NCBI GenBank assembly: GCA_903919145.1
Contig: CAIXGW010000363.1
Location: 1 to 55,283, forward strand
Direction of reading: 5' to 3'
Source of the DNA: an uncultured Myxococcales bacterium
GTDB taxonomy: Bacteria > Myxococcota_A > UBA9042
Length of the DNA stretch: 55,283 bases
Numbering within the stretch: the stretch's first letter is position 1; every line of letters starts with the position of its first letter. Under the pieces are notes generated by a model. It searched no databases. It saw nothing but the letters and a program-made list of their open reading frames with translations, and was not told the origin of the DNA. Positions 8,955-17,857 of this stretch are shown here, piece after piece. The position numbers and the translations under genes are program-made.

Positions 8955-10082
8955 TCCCAGCATTCGCCCCAGCTGACCGCTACCGAGCTGCCCGCGACCC
9001 AGGGCCAGCGGCGGTCGTGGCAGCTGCACGGGCCGCTGGACCAGCACGGTGCCGCGCTGCTGGCTCGGCGGCTGCGGCGGCGGATGCCGGGCAAGGATGG
9101 CCAGATCATCCTGGACTTGTCAGGGGTTTTGGCGATCGACAACGCTGGCACGGCCACCCTGGTGGGCCTGTGGAGAGAGGCCAGAGATCGCGGCGCGGTG
9201 CTGCAGTTGGCTGGCGTGTCTGGCGCGGTGCTGCAGAAACTCAACGAATTCAGAGTCTCCTCCGAGGTCGTGGCGGCGCCCAAGCCGGCTGGCGTCTGGG
9301 AGTCGCTGGGCGGGCGCTCTTGGCACGGGCTGCAGGGCGTTGGCGAATTTGTGGTGCTGGCCGCAGACGTCACCGTTGGCGCGGTCCTGTCGGTACTGCG
9401 ACCGCGGTCGCTGCGCTGGGCGGCGCTGGCGCAGCAGATGAGCCTGATGGGCTCGCAGGCGCTGGGGATTGTCGGGCTCATCACCTTCTTGATCGGCTTG
9501 ACCCTGGCCTTTCAGTCGGCGTACCAGCTGCGGCAGTTTGGCGCAGCCATCTATGTGGCCACGCTGACCGCGATTTCGATGGTTCGCGAGATGGGCCCGC
9601 TGATCACGGCCATCCTGGTCGCTGGTCGGTCGGGGTCATCGATCACCTCTGAAGTGGCCACCATGAAGGTCGGCGAGGAGATCGACGCGCTGCACGTAAT
9701 GGGCATCCCCTTTGTCGACTACGTGGCGGTGCCCAAGCTATTGGCGATGGTGCTGGCGGTGCCGCTGCTGACGATCCTGGCCGACGGCTTTGGAATCATG
9801 GGCGGCTGGGTGGTCGGCACGGTCTACCTTGACATTGCCCCGCTGCCCTACCTGCAAAAGACCATCGACTCGCTGGTGGCCAAGGATCTGGCCACGGGCC
9901 TTATCAAAAGTGCGGTGTTCGCCTGGGGCATTGCCCTCATCGGCCTATACTATGGGATGGGCGTGCGCGGCGGAGCCCAAGAAGTGGGCCGGGCGACGAC
10001 TGCTTCGGTGGTGAGCAGCATCTTCTTTATCATCGTAGCCGACAGCTTGTTCTCTATCTTGTTCTATGTGGTGCTCGGATGA
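8952..10082 (+). CDS. mlaE: STAS-domain MlaE-family ABC permease
   Basis: The inner-membrane permease of an MCE-type lipid transporter, 376 residues. An N-terminal STAS domain (about 25-110: SWQLHGPLDQHGAALLARRL ... GQIILDLSGVLAIDNAG) precedes the MlaE permease domain with its hydrophobic helices and the conserved segment MVREMGPLITAILVAGRSGS, then EIDALHVMGIPFVDYVAVPK. An ATG at 9084 would cut the STAS domain in half, so I place the start at the ATT at 8952 behind AGGAG. The last codons overlap the ATPase start (ATGA). It forms an operon with the next three genes. By family, the complex moves phospholipids or other lipids across the envelope. Confidence 0.88.
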   Translation: MSQHSPQLTATELPATQGQRRSWQLHGPLDQHGAALLARRLRRRMPGKDGQIILDLSGVLAIDNAGTATLVGLWREARDRGAVLQLAGVSGAVLQKLNEFRVSSEVVAAPKPAGVWESLGGRSWHGLQGVGEFVVLAADVTVGAVLSVLRPRSLRWAALAQQMSLMGSQALGIVGLITFLIGLTLAFQSAYQLRQFGAAIYVATLTAISMVREMGPLITAILVAGRSGSSITSEVATMKVGEEIDALHVMGIPFVDYVAVPKLLAMVLAVPLLTILADGFGIMGGWVVGTVYLDIAPLPYLQKTIDSLVAKDLATGLIKSAVFAWGIALIGLYYGMGVRGGAQEVGRATTASVVSSIFFIIVADSLFSILFYVVLG

Positions 10083-10933
10083 ACCACAGCGCCAGTCCAG
10101 CCCCCTCCGCAAGGCCTGCCGGTGCTGAACCGGTGCTCAAGGTCCGCGGCTTGGTGGTGCGCTACGGCGACCGCACTGTGCTGGACGGTATTGACATGAC
10201 GGTGGCGCGCGGCGAGATCCGGGTGATCCTGGGCGGCAGCGGCTCGGGAAAGTCCACTGCGCTCAAAGGGATTTTGGGCCTGACAGAAATTGCCCGGGGC
10301 GAGGTCGAGCTGCTGGGCCAGCCGATGGTCGGACTGGCCGAAGCGCAGCGGCTGCAGCTGATGCAGCGGGTCGGGGTGTTGTTTCAGAACGGCGCCTTGT
10401 TTGGCTCGCTGACGGTGGGAGAGAACGTGGCCCTGCCGCTGCGCGAACACCGCAAGCTGCCGCAGGGGGCGGTGCGCGAGTTGGTGCGCTCCAAGCTGGC
10501 GATGGTGGGCCTGGCCCATGCCGAGTTTCTCTATCCAGCCGAGCTTTCAGGCGGTATGCGCAAGCGCGCAGGTCTGGCGCGGGCCCTGGCGCTGGACCCG
10601 GAGGTGCTGTTTTGCGACGAGCCGTCGGCCGGCCTGGACCCGCTGACGTCGCTCAACCTCGACAACCTGATCCTGCAGCTGCGCGACCGCCTGCAAATGA
10701 CGGTGGTGGTGGTCACCCACGAGCTGGCGAGCATTGAAGGAATCGCCGACTCGCTGTTGATGGTCGGTGGCGGCAAGGTGATTGCCGAAGGGCCGGTGGC
10801 CGAGGTGCGCCAGCGCGGCATCGCTGAGGTCGACGAGTTCTTTGCCCGCAAGGCCCGCGTCTCTACCAGCACGGACTGCAGTGCCGCAGAATTGTTTGGT
10901 CTTGTGGCATCGGCGTCCAGCGGAGGTGCCTGA
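10079..10933 (+). CDS. mlaF: MlaF-family ABC transporter ATPase
   Basis: The cytoplasmic ATPase subunit of the lipid transporter, 284 residues. Walker A is GGSGSGKST (about residue 52), the signature is LSGGMRKRAGLARAL, Walker B is EVLFCDEPSAGLDP, and the switch His follows in VVVVTHEL. The start overlaps the permease stop by four bases and the stop overlaps the MCE gene start (TGATG), which implies translational coupling. Length and motifs are ordinary for MlaF. Confidence 0.93.
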   Translation: MNHSASPAPSARPAGAEPVLKVRGLVVRYGDRTVLDGIDMTVARGEIRVILGGSGSGKSTALKGILGLTEIARGEVELLGQPMVGLAEAQRLQLMQRVGVLFQNGALFGSLTVGENVALPLREHRKLPQGAVRELVRSKLAMVGLAHAEFLYPAELSGGMRKRAGLARALALDPEVLFCDEPSAGLDPLTSLNLDNLILQLRDRLQMTVVVVTHELASIEGIADSLLMVGGGKVIAEGPVAEVRQRGIAEVDEFFARKARVSTSTDCSAAELFGLVASASSGGA

Positions 10934-11868
10934 TGGCCAGCTTGAGCAAGGGCCAAAAAGTGCGGCTGGGCGTCTTTGTTGCCACCGGCATGGCGGTGCT
11001 GGTAGCAGCTGCCGTGCTACTTGCCGGCCGAAAATTCACAGAATCCGTAGATACTTACCAAGTCCGCTACTCCAGCAAGGCCGCATCTTTTTCCGGCCTC
11101 TCGGTCGGCTCTGACGTCACCTACAGCGGCCTGAAGATCGGCCGGGTAGAGGCCTTGCGGGTCGCCCGCGACGACGTCTCGGTCATCGAGGTCGATATCA
11201 GCGTTGCCCGCGGCACGCCAATTGCCGTGGACTCCACTGCCAGCCTGAGCTCCCAGGGGATTACCGGCCTCAAGTACGTAGATATTTCAAGAGGGTCGTC
11301 CAAGGTCGCCCTGCGCAAGCCCGGCGAGCGCATTCCGCCCGGCGAGTCGATGATAGACAGCCTGACCGCCCAGGCTCAGTCCATCGGCGGCAAGCTCGAG
11401 CTGCTGCTGGCCAATCTGCAGGCGATGACCGGAACCGAGCAGCAGCGCAGCGTGCAGAAGGTGCTGGACGAGGCTGGCGCCGTCCTGGCCGACAACCGCC
11501 CCACCATCGCCGCCATCCTGCGCAACGCTGAGCGCGTGACCCAGGACCTGGCGACCATCTCTGGCAGCGGCGTGGTCATTGCCGAGCGGGTCGCGCGCGT
11601 CACCGCCAACCTGGAGCTGGCCAGCGCCGACCTCAAGCAGTGGACGGCGCCCAAGGGCGATGTTGGCGCAGCTATTGCTAAAATTGCTAAGCTGATCGAT
11701 GGGTTGAACATGGTGGTCGTGCGCAGCCAGGGCGATATCGACGTCACCTTGCGGCACTTGCGCGATGCAGCGGCCGACCTGCGCGACTTCAGCCAGGCGG
11801 TCAAAGACAATCCCACGCTGCTGATGTTCAGCGGCGAAACAGCCAACGACGGGCGGATCGGCAAATGA
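10933..11868 (+). CDS. MCE-domain (MlaD-like) substrate-binding protein
   Basis: 311 residues. A single N-terminal membrane anchor (about 10-30, VATGMAVLVAAAVLLAG) is followed by one MCE domain (YQVRYSSKAASFSGLSVGSD, SGLKIGRVEAL, and the GITGLKYVDISRG end). A long, mostly helical C-terminal region follows from about residue 140. In this family the MCE domain forms a periplasmic hexameric ring on the permease; the long helices could form a tube or needle. It overlaps the ATPase gene upstream and the lipoprotein gene downstream. Confidence 0.9.
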   Translation: MASLSKGQKVRLGVFVATGMAVLVAAAVLLAGRKFTESVDTYQVRYSSKAASFSGLSVGSDVTYSGLKIGRVEALRVARDDVSVIEVDISVARGTPIAVDSTASLSSQGITGLKYVDISRGSSKVALRKPGERIPPGESMIDSLTAQAQSIGGKLELLLANLQAMTGTEQQRSVQKVLDEAGAVLADNRPTIAAILRNAERVTQDLATISGSGVVIAERVARVTANLELASADLKQWTAPKGDVGAAIAKIAKLIDGLNMVVVRSQGDIDVTLRHLRDAAADLRDFSQAVKDNPTLLMFSGETANDGRIGK

Positions 11869-14180
11869 CCCTGCGGATCAAAACCAGCCTGGTGGATGGC
11901 CGCTACTTGGTGGGGCTGCTGGCGCTGCTGCTGAGCGGTTGCTTTGGCGCCACTGCTGCGGAGCAGCGCTTCTACACGCTGAGTCTGCCCCAGGTCGATC
12001 AGCCGCCGCGCAGCCAGACCACTGCCGAAGTGTGGGTCAAGGAAGTAGAAATCGCGCCGGTGTACAACCGCCCGCAGATTGTCTTTCGCTTCTCGCCCCA
12101 GGAACTGCAGTTCTTCAACCAGAATCGCTGGGCAGACCGGCCGTCGCGGATGATCAGCCAGTTGCTGGTGCGGTCAGTGGCCACGTCGGGCATCTTTCGC
12201 AGCGTGGTCCAGCGGCTGGGCACCGAAGCTCCGACCTACGTTCTGGACTCTAGCGTTGAAGCGATTGAGGAATTGCAGGGTGGCGCCTTGTGGTATGCAC
12301 ACCTGGCCATGACCTTTCGCCTGGCGCGCTTTGACGACAACCGTGCAGTCTGGCAGTACAGCTTTGACGAGCGCAGGCCTTTGAACCGCCAGGACCTGGG
12401 GCTGGTGACCCGGGCCATGTCAGAGATCCTGGACGAGCAAATGCGCATCGCCCTGGCGCAGATGCAGTCGGTGTTGGTCGGTGGAAAGCCGGTGCCAAGC
12501 GCCGCCACCGCGCCCCCTGCAGTAGCCCTGCCTCAGCCCGCGACGCCGCCCCAGAGCGCTGGCCTGGCCCCCAGCAGCAACGGCAACGATCGACCCGCCG
12601 TGCGCGATGCCAAGGTCGCTTTTGATGGCACCAACGGCACCCTGGTCAACTGGCGCAACAGCCCCCAATACCACAGCGATCCCACCCCTCTGCCTGCCGG
12701 CAAGGGCGCGATCTTTTTGCCGTCTTTGAGTCTCAAGGCCGAGCGAGAGCCGCCAGTGACGGTGTTGCAGCACGGCAAGGTTGTGGCCAGCGGCAACATG
12801 GGCAGGCGAATCGCCGTGGCACCCGGCAGCTATGTGGTGTCCTTTGGCTCTGGGCCGGCAGCGCAGCACCTGACCCGCAGCGTGGCCGTGGCAGAGGGGC
12901 GGACGTCCATTGTCACGCCGGACTGGGCCGTGCTCGACGTCAGCGTGGTCAACGCCAAATTCATCCCATTTTTGGGGACGTACGAGATCATCCGCATGGA
13001 GGACCGCGAGTACATGGGCGTTGGCTATGGCGTAGACGAGGAACTGGGGCAGCGCGCCCAGGTGTGGGTGCTGCGCCCGGGGCTGCACAAGATCGTTCAG
13101 TCTGGCTCGACCTACCGCGCCCGCATCAACTTTGCGACCGTGCTGCTGCTGCCGGGGATGGCCGTGCCATATGTGCTGGTGCAGGACGATGTCAGCCGCG
13201 AATTTCTGGGCGCCGGAGTGGCTGAGCCCGACGCCACCCGCTGGACCGATGCGCCCGCCGACCAGGAAGGCGCCTGGCGGTTCCGCACTTCGCTGGGCGG
13301 CAGCGTGTTGTTGACCAACCGCAGTGAGGGGTATTCGAGCGCGCCGGTCGGCAGCAGCCTGGGAATCGACCTGTTCTCAGACAACCGCCTGTACTGGAAA
13401 GCAGATCCCCATCTGTGGACCACCCGCCTGGAGGTCGAAGAAGGCCAGATGCTGCAGCCGACCATTGGCAAGGACAACAAGCCGGGCAGCCTGATGGATG
13501 GGCGGCTGCAGTCGACCAAGGACCGGGTCTACTTCAATTCGATCTATATGTATCATTACTTGCCGTGGGTCGGGCCCTATTTGCGCTTTGGCGGAGAGAC
13601 CACCCTGTTTGACCGGGTGACCTACTTTGAGCAGCCGACCCAGGTGGTGGTGCAGAGCCCGCAAGGCGCCCAGCTGGCAACCTACAAAGGCGCCGATGGC
13701 AAAGGCGAGACCCGCTTTACCGTGAGCGGCCCGCTGACCCCGGTTCAGCTCAAGCAGGGCGCTGGCGTCAACTTCCGCGTCATCCACGACCTGACCTTTG
13801 ACCTGGATTTGCGCAGCGGTTTTGGCTCGCGGCAATACCTGGCGCGCAGTCAGCTGGTGCCCAAAGACGACCCCTCCACCCCTGGCTTTGAGCTCAGAGA
13901 AGTCGGCGATACGGCGCTGGCGGGGCTTGAGGCCTCGGCGCTGGGGCAGGTGCGTTTTAGCCGCTATCTGCAGGGCTCTACCGAGCTGGATGGCCTGCTG
14001 CCGTTTGACGGCGTGGGCAGCACCCAGCTGGCCTGGCGCAGTGCGCTGAGTCTGCGGCTGGGCAGCTTTGCGGCGCTGACCTACACGCTTAGCGTGGTAC
14101 GGCAGCCCAACGTGCGCCCAGACACCCCGTGGGCGATGGAGCAGGGCTTGCAGCTGCGCTTTCACTATACGCCGCTGTAG
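11865..14180 (+). CDS. ABC auxiliary lipoprotein fused to large C-terminal region
   Basis: 771 residues. A lipoprotein signal (LLALLLSGCFG) leads into an ABC transport auxiliary (PqiC-like) domain at about 35-200: FYTLSLPQ, VWVKEVEIAPVYNRPQIVFR, and ILDEQMRIAL at its end. After a Pro/Ala linker come about 540 further residues not found in plain PqiC proteins. They include a PEGA-like stretch and, from about residue 480, repeated alternating polar/hydrophobic strands that resemble an outer-membrane beta-barrel. The terminal residues (LQLRFHYTPL) do not end in an aromatic residue. The gene is the last in the operon. The fusion may join the inner-membrane transporter to the outer membrane in place of separate partners; no MlaC or MlaB gene is present here. 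Confidence 0.75.
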   Translation: MTLRIKTSLVDGRYLVGLLALLLSGCFGATAAEQRFYTLSLPQVDQPPRSQTTAEVWVKEVEIAPVYNRPQIVFRFSPQELQFFNQNRWADRPSRMISQLLVRSVATSGIFRSVVQRLGTEAPTYVLDSSVEAIEELQGGALWYAHLAMTFRLARFDDNRAVWQYSFDERRPLNRQDLGLVTRAMSEILDEQMRIALAQMQSVLVGGKPVPSAATAPPAVALPQPATPPQSAGLAPSSNGNDRPAVRDAKVAFDGTNGTLVNWRNSPQYHSDPTPLPAGKGAIFLPSLSLKAEREPPVTVLQHGKVVASGNMGRRIAVAPGSYVVSFGSGPAAQHLTRSVAVAEGRTSIVTPDWAVLDVSVVNAKFIPFLGTYEIIRMEDREYMGVGYGVDEELGQRAQVWVLRPGLHKIVQSGSTYRARINFATVLLLPGMAVPYVLVQDDVSREFLGAGVAEPDATRWTDAPADQEGAWRFRTSLGGSVLLTNRSEGYSSAPVGSSLGIDLFSDNRLYWKADPHLWTTRLEVEEGQMLQPTIGKDNKPGSLMDGRLQSTKDRVYFNSIYMYHYLPWVGPYLRFGGETTLFDRVTYFEQPTQVVVQSPQGAQLATYKGADGKGETRFTVSGPLTPVQLKQGAGVNFRVIHDLTFDLDLRSGFGSRQYLARSQLVPKDDPSTPGFELREVGDTALAGLEASALGQVRFSRYLQGSTELDGLLPFDGVGSTQLAWRSALSLRLGSFAALTYTLSVVRQPNVRPDTPWAMEQGLQLRFHYTPL

Positions 14181-14266
14181 GGCCGCGGCTGCGCTGGGCT
14201 CCCTTGCCTTGACCAGACTTCGCCCAGCCCCTATTTTCGCGGCAGCGCACTGCGCAGAGGTTGCCA

Positions 14267-15202
14267 ATGAGTCCCGTAGAAGTCGTGGTCATCACCTACT
14301 GCTACAACCAGTGGATCCCCCATGCTCTTGCCGGTATCGCGGCCCAGAGCCTGCAGCCGTGCCGGGTGCTGGTGTCTGACGACTGCTCGCCGCCGCCCCA
14401 CAGCCAGCAGTTCTTGGAGCTGGCCCCGCAGTTTCCGTGGGCCACCTTTGCCCAGACCCCCGCCAACTTGGGCGCAGTAGAGCACATGCGCCTGCGGGCC
14501 AGCGGGATTACGGCGCCGTACTACCTGCTGGTCTCGGCCGATGACCTGCTGGTCGACCCCGAATTCCTGCGCGATGCCGTGGCGATCTTGGAAGAGCACC
14601 CCTCCGTTGTGGCGGTCTCTGGGCAATTTCACCAGATCGACGAGCACGGTCGGCTGCGCGCCGCCGCCCCGGTGCTGGCCAGCGAGCCCTACACCCTGGT
14701 GCCGGGGGCGCAGATGCGCGCAACACTGGCGCTGGAGAATGTGGTGCCGGCCGTGTGCACCGTCATCCGCACCGCGGTCCACCAGAAGGTGCCACCCTTT
14801 CCGATTGACAACCCGCTGACCCATGACTGGCTGCAGTGGTATCTTCTTGCTGGCCAAGGCGATTTTGCGCGGATCAACCGGCCAGTGATGCACTATCGCA
14901 TCCACTCGTCCAGCCTGTCGCAGTCGGCCCAGCGCGGCCGGCGCACGGCTCAGCAGGGCGATGACGGCTACGCCAGCCTGCTGCAGCGGCCAGAGCTGAC
15001 CGCTGAAGAGCGAGCCCTGCTGCAGATCGGCCGGGTGCGCTGGCAGCTGCGCCACGCGCTGGCCCGCGAATTGTGGCGGCCGCTGGTCCGCTCGCCGCTG
15101 CGCAAAGCGACGTGGAGCGCCCTGGCAGAGACGCTGGCCGAGCGCGGTCACTTTGCCGCCGGCCGCCTCCACGGCAAGCTGCGGCCCAAGCTGGGCGACT
15201 GA
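14267..15202 (+). CDS. Family 2 glycosyltransferase
   Basis: 311 residues with a GT-A fold signature: EVVVITYCYNQ at the N-terminus, VLVSDDCSPP, YYLLVSADDLLVD as the DxD-type metal site, and SVVAVSGQF after it. A likely sugar-nucleotide-dependent transferase that adds a sugar to a surface glycan. An AGAGG at 14256-14260 favours the ATG at 14267 over the TTG at 14261. It sits just before the convergent dTDP-sugar operon, which suggests a role in the same polysaccharide. The C-terminal 100 residues are less conserved. Confidence 0.82.
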   Translation: MSPVEVVVITYCYNQWIPHALAGIAAQSLQPCRVLVSDDCSPPPHSQQFLELAPQFPWATFAQTPANLGAVEHMRLRASGITAPYYLLVSADDLLVDPEFLRDAVAILEEHPSVVAVSGQFHQIDEHGRLRAAAPVLASEPYTLVPGAQMRATLALENVVPAVCTVIRTAVHQKVPPFPIDNPLTHDWLQWYLLAGQGDFARINRPVMHYRIHSSSLSQSAQRGRRTAQQGDDGYASLLQRPELTAEERALLQIGRVRWQLRHALARELWRPLVRSPLRKATWSALAETLAERGHFAAGRLHGKLRPKLGD

Positions 15203-15204
15203 CA

Positions 15205-16302
15205 TCAGCGGAAAAATGCCCGCACGGCCTCGGCTATTTGGCCGATCTGCTCCACAGAGTGGTAGGGGCTGATCGGCAAGCTCAGGCACTGGTCGGCCCA
15301 GGCATCGGCCACGGGCAGGTGCAGGTCGGCATGGCTGGCCGCATACGCTCCGGCGCGGTGGGGCGGCACCGGGTAGTGGATCTGGGTGGCGATGCCGCGC
15401 TCTTGTAGCCAGCGCTGCAGGCCGTCGCGATCGGCGCAGCGCACCACAAACAGGTGCCACACCGGCTCGGCCCACTGCGGGACCACCGGCAGCGTCAGGC
15501 CAGCAACACCCTGCAAACGCTCAAGATACTCAGCGGCCAGCTTGGCGCGGTGGCCATTGTCGCTGGCCAAGTGCTGCAGCCTGACCCGCAGTAGGGCGGC
15601 CTGAAGCTCATCTAGACGGCTGTTGAAGCCTGCGAGATCGTGCTGGTATTTGACCACGGACCCATAGCTGCGCAGCTGCCGCAGGCTGGCGGCCAGGGCA
15701 TCGTCGTTGGTGGTGATAGCGCCGCCGTCGCCAAAAGCACCCAGGTTCTTGCCCGGATACATGGACCAGCCCGCGGCATCGCCCAGGCCGCCGCAGCTTT
15801 GACCGCGGTAGCGAGCACCGTGGGCCTGGGCCGCGTCTTCCAGCACCTTCAGGCCGCGGCGGCGGGCCAGCTCGGTCAGGGGCGCCATGTCGGCCGGCTG
15901 ACCATACAGGTGGACTGGCACCATCGCCTTGGTCCGCGCAGTGATAGCTGCCTCGACCAGCAGGGGATCCAGGTTGCAGGTCTGGGCATCGACCTCGACG
16001 GGAACTGGCGTCGCGCCGCACCAGCTGACCGCCAGCCAGGTGGCGATAAAGGTCTGAGACGGCACAATCACTTCGTCGCCGGGCCCGATTCCCCAGGCGC
16101 GCAGCACCAGATGCAGAGCGTCGAGCCCATTGGCCACGCCGATGCAGTGGCGGGTGCCGGTAAAGCTGGAAAATTCCTTCTCAAATGCACTGAGCTCGTC
16201 TCCGGCGATAAACCAGCCGCGCTGCATGACGCGGTGCCAGGCGGCGTCCAGCTCTTGGCGGTGGGCGGCATAGACTTGGGCCAGGTCAAGAAACGGGATC
16301 AT
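15205..16302 (-). CDS. fdtB: DegT/DnrJ/EryC1 sugar 3-aminotransferase
   Basis: A PLP-dependent transaminase, 365 residues, of the dTDP-3-oxo-6-deoxyhexose type. Key segments are MIPFLDLAQVYAAHRQEL, GVANGLDALHLVLRA, VIVPSQTFIATWLAV, VLEDAAQAHGA and YPGKNLGAFGDGGAI, which contains the PLP lysine. Its start overlaps the upstream oxoisomerase stop (ATGA). With RmlA, RmlB and the oxoisomerase in the same operon, the expected product is dTDP-3-amino-3,6-dideoxy-hexose (Fuc3N or Qui3N). The sequence alone does not separate FdtB from QdtB. Confidence 0.85.
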   Translation of the reverse strand: MIPFLDLAQVYAAHRQELDAAWHRVMQRGWFIAGDELSAFEKEFSSFTGTRHCIGVANGLDALHLVLRAWGIGPGDEVIVPSQTFIATWLAVSWCGATPVPVEVDAQTCNLDPLLVEAAITARTKAMVPVHLYGQPADMAPLTELARRRGLKVLEDAAQAHGARYRGQSCGGLGDAAGWSMYPGKNLGAFGDGGAITTNDDALAASLRQLRSYGSVVKYQHDLAGFNSRLDELQAALLRVRLQHLASDNGHRAKLAAEYLERLQGVAGLTLPVVPQWAEPVWHLFVVRCADRDGLQRWLQERGIATQIHYPVPPHRAGAYAASHADLHLPVADAWADQCLSLPISPYHSVEQIGQIAEAVRAFFR

Positions 16303-16763
16303 GGGTCCACCTTGGGCGAGCCGCTGGGGCCCCCAGCCTCTGTGCGGCGCAGCTGGGCCGCTGCTTCTAGGTAGTCTTGTTGGCGGCGGTAGTAGTCGGA
16401 CTCGGCAAAAACCTCAGAAGCCAGCACCAAGAGCACCGCCCCGGGCGTCTGCGGCTCCAGGTGGCGCCACACCATCGGCCCCAAGTACAGGCCTCTGTCT
16501 GGCTGATCCAGGCGGACGCGCTGGGTCCCCAGGTCGTCCTGCAGCACCACGTCGATGACGCCATTGACGCAGATGTAGACCTGCTGCAGGGCCTTGTGGG
16601 CGTGCTCGCCGCGGCGGTCGCCGGGTTGCAGGCCCCACAGGTAGTAGACCCGGGCGATGTCAAAGGGAACGTCGCGGCGGCCCTCGGCAAAAGCCAAGCC
16701 GATCGCATCTTGGCGGTGGTGGCGGATCGCCAGCGGGTGGCAGGCGCGGATTCCCCAGTTCAT
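16299..16763 (-). CDS. fdtA: dTDP-4-oxo-6-deoxyglucose 3,4-oxoisomerase
   Basis: A 154-residue cupin of the WxcM/FdtA type. The catalytic-type histidines are seen in RRGEHAHKALQQV, preceded by ARVYYLWGL and followed by MVWRHLEPQTPGAVLLVLAS. It converts the RmlB product to the 3-oxo sugar used by the next enzyme. Both ends overlap the neighbouring genes by four bases, so it is coupled. FdtA and QdtA differ by the stereochemistry of their product and cannot be told apart here. Confidence 0.85.
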   Translation of the reverse strand: MNWGIRACHPLAIRHHRQDAIGLAFAEGRRDVPFDIARVYYLWGLQPGDRRGEHAHKALQQVYICVNGVIDVVLQDDLGTQRVRLDQPDRGLYLGPMVWRHLEPQTPGAVLLVLASEVFAESDYYRRQQDYLEAAAQLRRTEAGGPSGSPKVDP

Positions 16764-17857
16764 TGGGGTCCTGAAGGCGCGGCTGTCTGCAGGCCCAGAC
16801 GCCCCGGCTCGTCAAGGCCACTGGCGCGAAATCCTTGGATGTACCACTGAATTGTCGTGGTCAGCCCCTGGTCAAAGTCGGTTTGCGGCGTCCACCCCAG
16901 CTGGGCCAGCTTGGTGGCGTCAATGGCGTAGCGGCGGTCATGCCCCGGCCGGTCGGTCACAAAGGTGATGAGGTCGAGCAATTGCTGTTCTGGTACCTGC
17001 AGTTGCTGGGCCGTCAGGCTGGCGATGCGCCGGACCAGCTGCAGGTTGCTCCACTCGTTGTTGCCGCCGACGTTGTAGGTCTCGCCCTGCTGACCGTAGC
17101 TGACGATGTGCCACAGCGCGTCGCAGTGATCGTCGACGAACAGCCAGTCGCGCACGTTCTCTCCCTTGCCGTATACCGGGATCGGATGGCGCTGCAGGCA
17201 CTTGCGCACCACGGTGGGGATCAGCTTCTCCGCATGCTGGCGCGGCCCGTAGTTGTTGCTGCAGTTGGACAGCGTGACCGGCAACCCGTAGGTGCGCGAC
17301 CAGGCCCGCACCAGGTGGTCGCTGCCGGCTTTGCTCGCCGAATAGGGCGACGACGGGTGGTATGGCGTCTGCTCCGTGAAACCCGGCTCGTGCAGGTCCA
17401 AATCGCCGTACACTTCATCGGTGGAGACGTGGTGAAAGCGCACTGTGCGCCCCTGCGCCGCCAGCTGCGCCGCCTTGCCCTGCACCAGCCACACCTGCCG
17501 CGCCGCCTCTACCAGGGTGTAGGTGCCCACCAGGTTGGTCTGGACAAACGCCGCCGGCCCGTCGATTGAGCGGTCGACGTGCGACTCTGCCGCCAGGTGC
17601 AGCACCGTGTCGATGTCGTGGTCGATCAGCAAGCGCGTGACCAGCCCGCCGTCACAGATGTCACCGCGCACAAAGGTGTGGCGGTTCGCATCGGCGCCGG
17701 TCAGGTTGTCCAGAGACCCGGCGTAGGTCAGCAGATCCAAAGAGACGATCCGCAGCTGTGGAAAGCGCTGCAGCAACCGCAGCACCAGATTGGCGCCGAT
17801 AAAGCCCGCCGCACCTGTCACCAGCAGCGAATGAGGCGTGTGCAAGCGCTCAGCCAT
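16760..17857 (-). CDS. rmlB: dTDP-glucose 4,6-dehydratase
   Basis: An extended short-chain dehydrogenase, 365 residues. NAD-binding VTGAAGFIGANL near residue 13, HLAAESHVDRSID, the VSTDEVYGDL segment, YSASKAGSDHLVRA with the active-site Tyr-Lys, and NNYGPRQHAEKLIP are all present. The ATG at 17857 overlaps the end of rmlA by 8 bases. It makes dTDP-4-oxo-6-deoxyglucose, the branch point for the downstream enzymes. The C-terminal tail after the WYIQG segment (RASGLDEPGRLGLQTAAPSG) is longer than usual and may be unstructured. Confidence 0.94.
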   Translation of the reverse strand: MAERLHTPHSLLVTGAAGFIGANLVLRLLQRFPQLRIVSLDLLTYAGSLDNLTGADANRHTFVRGDICDGGLVTRLLIDHDIDTVLHLAAESHVDRSIDGPAAFVQTNLVGTYTLVEAARQVWLVQGKAAQLAAQGRTVRFHHVSTDEVYGDLDLHEPGFTEQTPYHPSSPYSASKAGSDHLVRAWSRTYGLPVTLSNCSNNYGPRQHAEKLIPTVVRKCLQRHPIPVYGKGENVRDWLFVDDHCDALWHIVSYGQQGETYNVGGNNEWSNLQLVRRIASLTAQQLQVPEQQLLDLITFVTDRPGHDRRYAIDATKLAQLGWTPQTDFDQGLTTTIQWYIQGFRASGLDEPGRLGLQTAAPSGPQ

